Source: CALGLS01 sp047626155 (GTDB lineage: Bacteria; Bacteroidota; Bacteroidia; Chitinophagales; Saprospiraceae). From it: a DNA stretch of 25,512 bases. Each line of letters opens with the position of its first letter. The stretch's first letter is position 1. Of the stretch, positions 22,080 through 25,512 are shown piece by piece. The notes under the pieces were generated by a model, which saw nothing but the letters and a program-made list of their open reading frames with translations, was not told where the DNA came from and did not search any database. A program made the position numbers and the translations under genes. The stretch lies in contig JBLHRR010000073.1 in assembly GCA_047626155.1 (NCBI GenBank), positions 1 to 25,512 of the forward strand. Reading direction: 5' to 3'.

Positions 22080-24059
22080 ATGACCAGAATCATCACCTCC
22101 CTTATTCTTTATTTTTGTTGCTACCACTGTTGTTTTAGTCAGAACTCTGCGCTATCAAGCAGAGTAGCAAATTATGAAATGCAAGTCAGTCTTTCCCCTG
22201 AAACAAAAGAAATTACTGGGCATCAAAGCTTATTATGGAATAACCCTTCCTCCGATACCATCTACGAATTACATTACCACCTTTACTTGAATGCCTTCAA
22301 AAATTCAGAATCCACCTTTATGAAGGAGAGAGGGCTACTCAGTATTGCTGCTATCGCTCAGAAAGACAATTGTAACTGGGGCTGGATTGAATTAATCGAC
22401 CTCAAAGATCAATCTGGAAATGACCTTACCGAAAGTATGAGTTATTACCAACCAGATGATGACAATAGTGCTGATCAAACTGTTCTAAGGGTTCAACTCG
22501 CTGAACCGGTTCTCCCTTATCAATCAACGACTATCGAAATGGATTGGATTACCCACATCCCTAAAACGATGGCACGTACTGGCTATAACCGAGATTTCTA
22601 TTTCATGGCTCAATGGTTTCCTAAGGTTGGGGTTTACGAACCAGCAGGGATGCGCTTTGCTACTAAAGGCCAATGGAATTGTCATCAATACCATTCCAGT
22701 GGGGAATACTATGCTGACTTTGGAGTCTACAAAGTGGATATCTCTGTACCAGAAGATTATGTCGTCGGGGCCAGTGGCGAAATGATCAAAGAGATAAGAA
22801 AAGACGGGCGTGCCATTTATACCTACCATGTAGAAGATGTTATTGATTTTGCCTGGACAACGTCGCCTCACTTTCAAGTGATTGAAGAGGAATGGAAAGG
22901 AATAAAAATGAGGCTCCTTAGTTATGAATATAACAAACATTTTGCAAGTCGGTACTTCACTGCCACCAAACATGCAATGGACTTCTTTGATGAAAAAATT
23001 GCGCCTTACCCCTACCCTACATTAACTATTGTAAATCCACCACTGCATGGGATATTTTGCTCCGGAATGGAATACCCGACTTTGTTTACTGTAGTTGGAA
23101 ATTGTATTTTACCAAAGGGAGTAAATACACCAGAAATTATAGCTATTCACGAATACACCCATCAGTATTTCATGCAAATGGTTGCCACCAATGAACAGGA
23201 AGAAGCCTGGCTCGATGAAGGAATCACCAATTATTACGAAAGTAGAATTATGGATTTGAATTATGGCGAGCACCGGTCTACAGTTGATTGGATGGGTATC
23301 ACCTATGGTGGAATGGAATCGAACCGGAATGGTTTTTTCGGAATGCCAAACCCTAAAGTCTCTCCCGTAGCTACCTTTAGTTGGAAGTTCAAAGAAAGAA
23401 GTTACCATGATATGGTTTATACCAAAACAGCTATAGTCCTTCAAACTCTTTCTGGTATTGTTGGCTTAGAAACGATGGACGATATTATGCATTCCTATTT
23501 TCAACGTTGGAAATTCAAACATCCGGGAGGATCTGATTTTATCCAAGTCATCAATGAGGTAGTCACTAAGAAACATGGCAATCGGTTTGGCGAAGACATG
23601 AATTGGTTTTTTGATCAGGCAATTTATGGTACGGAGCTTTGTGATTATAGGGTTAGCAATATTTCGAACGATCTACAGACCGAACCTTTTGGCATTCTAG
23701 GTACTTCTGAGGATTGCATCGCTCCTCAGGAAGCAGAAGGAAATAACTACAGCTCTACCGTTACTGTTCAGCGTTTGGAAGGGATGAAAATACCCGTTGA
23801 TGTACAAGTTACTTTTGAAGACGGCACTACGCTTATAGAAAACTGGGATGGCCAGGAAAGAAGCAAGACCTTTTACTATGAAGGAAATAAAAAGGTCATG
23901 AGTGCCATCATTGATCCGTTGCGAAAAATATATCTTGATAAAAACTTTACTAACAATAGTTATACAATCGCTCCACAAAAAACGGGTATTCGCAAATATG
24001 CCATCCAACTTATGACCTGGTTGCAAAACAGTATGCAAGCGGTTACTATATTTATATAA
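22080..24059 (+). CDS. M1 family metallopeptidase (aminopeptidase)
   Basis: A 659-residue exported zinc peptidase. The start was set at ATG 22080, which is followed at once by a signal peptide (MTRIITSLILYFCCYHCCFSQ); a TTG at 22068 in frame is less likely. Residues about 30-220 are the N-terminal beta domain of M1 enzymes. The zinc site is H357-E-Y-T-H361 with the third ligand E380 (WLDEGITNYYE), exactly the HExxH-x18-E spacing. The substrate N-terminus motif usually GxMEN reads SGMEYP here, with Tyr for Asn, as in many distant M1 members. It removes N-terminal residues from peptides in the periplasm or outside the cell. A membrane protein starts right after its stop. Confidence 0.9.
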   Translation: MTRIITSLILYFCCYHCCFSQNSALSSRVANYEMQVSLSPETKEITGHQSLLWNNPSSDTIYELHYHLYLNAFKNSESTFMKERGLLSIAAIAQKDNCNWGWIELIDLKDQSGNDLTESMSYYQPDDDNSADQTVLRVQLAEPVLPYQSTTIEMDWITHIPKTMARTGYNRDFYFMAQWFPKVGVYEPAGMRFATKGQWNCHQYHSSGEYYADFGVYKVDISVPEDYVVGASGEMIKEIRKDGRAIYTYHVEDVIDFAWTTSPHFQVIEEEWKGIKMRLLSYEYNKHFASRYFTATKHAMDFFDEKIAPYPYPTLTIVNPPLHGIFCSGMEYPTLFTVVGNCILPKGVNTPEIIAIHEYTHQYFMQMVATNEQEEAWLDEGITNYYESRIMDLNYGEHRSTVDWMGITYGGMESNRNGFFGMPNPKVSPVATFSWKFKERSYHDMVYTKTAIVLQTLSGIVGLETMDDIMHSYFQRWKFKHPGGSDFIQVINEVVTKKHGNRFGEDMNWFFDQAIYGTELCDYRVSNISNDLQTEPFGILGTSEDCIAPQEAEGNNYSSTVTVQRLEGMKIPVDVQVTFEDGTTLIENWDGQERSKTFYYEGNKKVMSAIIDPLRKIYLDKNFTNNSYTIAPQKTGIRKYAIQLMTWLQNSMQAVTIFI

Positions 24060-24923
24060 ATGAAAATCACAGAAGCTTATATTGCAGGATGGAAAGCATT
24101 GCTACAGCACAAGAAAATGTGGCTGGGCTTATATGGCATACAATTATTTGTGGCTTTTTTCGCCGCCATTCCTTTTTCCGGTTTCCTTGGACGAACCGTC
24201 GGACATTCTTTGGATTTGACCAATAGCTTGGGCCGTTTTGATTATACCTTTTTAAACGACTTCCTACTCAACTATGGTTCAGGGTTTAAGGCATTGCTGA
24301 ATCAATCAACAGGCTTCATCCTACTGTACTTCATTTTAATGGCCTTTTTAATGGGCGGAATTTTAACCATCCTCAAAAGCTGGAAACAAACAGAATCTCT
24401 CTCCAGTTTCTTTCTTGGCTCTGGGCATTTTTTTTGGCGAATTCTAAGGCTGAGTGTTTATTTTTTATTCTTTCAAGGCATCTTGATCACCCTCTTCGGG
24501 TTTCTCTTTTTAAAGGCAACCAATGACATGTCTCTCTTTGAATTAGAGAATGAGATTATTATCATAAATGCTGTAATGGTATTGTTACCTATCTACCTTA
24601 TTTTATCCAGTATACTTTTCCTGATACACGATTTGGCGAAACTATTTTTGGTTCAAGAGGATAAGTACTGGTTGACAAGCATTATCCGGGATGCCTTTAA
24701 AAAGGTATTTAAGCAACTCAGAATATACTATCCACTTTACTTATTAAACATATTGACCTTTGTCTTTCTAACAGTTATTTATGTTCTAGTTCGCGGACAG
24801 GTAGCTCCCACTAGCATGGGGCAAGTGGCTCTGGTTTTTGTGATAGGCCAACTGTATTTGTTTTTCAGAATGGGTTTGAAGGTGGTGAATCTTGGGAGTT
24901 TGAATGAAGTGGTTGCTAGTTAA
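24060..24923 (+). CDS. Polytopic membrane protein, unknown
   Basis: A 287-residue protein with about six hydrophobic helices (approximately 20-42, 84-108, 125-152, 168-195, 225-246, 258-275). The second base of its sequence follows directly on the M1 peptidase stop (TAA then ATG), so the two are almost certainly cotranscribed and coupled. No catalytic motif is evident. The repeated pattern of amphipathic helices preceding hairpins resembles the YihY/DUF-type integral membrane proteins, but no family can be named. A role with the peptidase, such as membrane placement or export of its products, is only a guess. Confidence 0.75.
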   Translation: MKITEAYIAGWKALLQHKKMWLGLYGIQLFVAFFAAIPFSGFLGRTVGHSLDLTNSLGRFDYTFLNDFLLNYGSGFKALLNQSTGFILLYFILMAFLMGGILTILKSWKQTESLSSFFLGSGHFFWRILRLSVYFLFFQGILITLFGFLFLKATNDMSLFELENEIIIINAVMVLLPIYLILSSILFLIHDLAKLFLVQEDKYWLTSIIRDAFKKVFKQLRIYYPLYLLNILTFVFLTVIYVLVRGQVAPTSMGQVALVFVIGQLYLFFRMGLKVVNLGSLNEVVAS

Positions 24924-24970
24924 TTGGTGAGTGATAGTAGATTGGTTAATTAGTGTGCTCCTCTCGTGAA

Positions 24971-25015
24971 TCAATAGGACTGAAGTCCCATCTTATTATA
25001 TGTCGCTCCTTCAGT
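24971..25015. repeat. Short hairpin repeat
   Basis: GGACT-ga-AGTCC (24977-24988) followed by TTATATGTCGCTCCTTCA is of the scattered short-repeat kind frequent in Bacteroidota spacers (recalled, not searched). It lies just before the T9SS tail remnant. Confidence 0.4.
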
Positions 25016-25022
25016 GAATTCA

Positions 25023-25142
25023 ACCCCTCAAAAAGAACATAGCTGGGAATTTGATACCAGCAACTTAAGTCCAGGTATTTATATTATCAGAGCTAAATCT
25101 AGTGGGGGGATATATCAAGAGAAATTTATAAAATTACAATAA
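25023..25142 (+). pseudogene. Remnant of a T9SS type A sorting domain
   Basis: The frame ending with TAA at 25140-25142 reads ...WEFDTSNLSPGIYIIRAKSSGG...YQEKFIKLQ, which is the C-terminal half of a T9SS sorting domain (cf. GMYLIQV...IRKVVK in the GEVED protein). It has no start codon; an in-frame TGA occurs at 24981-24983 and the short repeat sits directly upstream. It is probably the 3' end of a lost secreted-protein gene. Confidence 0.7.
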
Positions 25143-25512
25143 TGATGAATAGAGTACTGATACTAATATTCCTATTTTTCGCAATCATCATTTCAGATAC
25201 GATTGCACAAGAAACCATCCTTTTCCCTAGTGATATAGAGGACGCAGGCAGTTTTGGAAGAGTAGTGTTAACACAAGGTGATTATATCCTAGTTGGAGGC
25301 TACGGTCCTGGTGAAGAAAAAGTTTATGTGTTTAGAAAAACCGCTGATAGTTGGGTAGAAGAAGCCATTTTAAAACTTTTTGAAGCTCCATCAACTAGTT
25401 GTTTTGGTTGTTCACTAGCTGCATATGGTGATTATATACTTATTGGGGCACCTGGCTCTATTGGAATTAATGGTGTCGTCACTGCTGGAGCAGCATATGT
25501 GTTCAAAAAAGA
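25142..25512 (+). CDS. FG-GAP/integrin-type beta-propeller protein (partial, cut by window end)
   Basis: ATGATG at 25142-25147 starts a frame open to the last base (123 complete codons). A signal peptide (MNRVLILIFLFFAIIISDTIAQ) precedes repeats of about 50 residues, such as GSFGRVVLTQGDYILVGGYGPGEEKVYVFRK and FGCSLAAYGDYILIGAPG...GAAYVFKK, which are FG-GAP blades of integrin-like beta-propellers. Such proteins are secreted or surface exposed, and in this phylum often end in a T9SS tail. The first ATG overlaps the TAA of the T9SS remnant. It is too short to be named further. Confidence 0.8.
   Translation, partial: MMNRVLILIFLFFAIIISDTIAQETILFPSDIEDAGSFGRVVLTQGDYILVGGYGPGEEKVYVFRKTADSWVEEAILKLFEAPSTSCFGCSLAAYGDYILIGAPGSIGINGVVTAGAAYVFKK

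Overview
The window looks like chromosomal DNA of a marine or freshwater Bacteroidota bacterium, most likely class Saprospiria (inference). Three things support this: secreted proteins ending in a type IX secretion (T9SS) sorting tail, several TAnnTTTG promoter -7 boxes typical of the phylum, and a Bacteroidota-style dicluster ferredoxin. No rRNA, tRNA, CRISPR array, transposase or phage gene was recognised. Genes are mostly monocistronic and face both ways, separated by AT-rich spacers unusually full of palindromic repeats.

Layout. 1-600: terminator plus two adjacent long hairpin repeats. 601-1671: a class I SAM methyltransferase. 1798-4371 (-): a TPR/PD40 lipid-independent envelope protein that resembles PorE but ends in two SPOR-like domains. 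4811-7363: a GEVED/fibronectin-III protein with a T9SS tail. 7651-9201 (-): TrmN6-like tRNA methyltransferase and the FtsE division ATPase. 9242-9500: two hairpin repeats sharing one loop. 9662-10009: ferredoxin. 10088-13182 (-): a lipoprotein, a Vat/CatB-like acetyltransferase and an S41 peptidase. 13472-14572: a BioD-like P-loop protein. 14813-16525: a melibiase-like protein that lacks key catalytic acids. 16810-20995: a B12-dependent light sensor (CarH type) followed by crtI-crtB-crtZ. 21212-22079: long AT-rich gap with a 164-bp palindrome. 22080-24923: an M1 aminopeptidase translationally abutting a membrane protein. 25023-25512: a T9SS tail remnant and the start of an FG-GAP protein cut by the window edge.

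How genes work together. The clearest unit is the carotenoid block: CarH is expected to repress in the dark and release DNA when light breaks the Co-C bond of adenosylcobalamin; CrtB makes phytoene, CrtI desaturates it, CrtZ hydroxylates beta rings. Neither a GGPP synthase nor a lycopene cyclase lies in the window, so those steps must be encoded elsewhere.

The most unusual non-coding signal is a set of palindromic elements. Three hairpins (342-399, 9280-9337, 9446-9497) carry a virtually identical 18-19 nt loop on stems that differ, and nearly all stem mismatches become G.U pairs if the minus strand is transcribed. Other long imperfect palindromes share ends or a common 12-bp centre, and one short version supplies the stop codon of the S41 peptidase gene.
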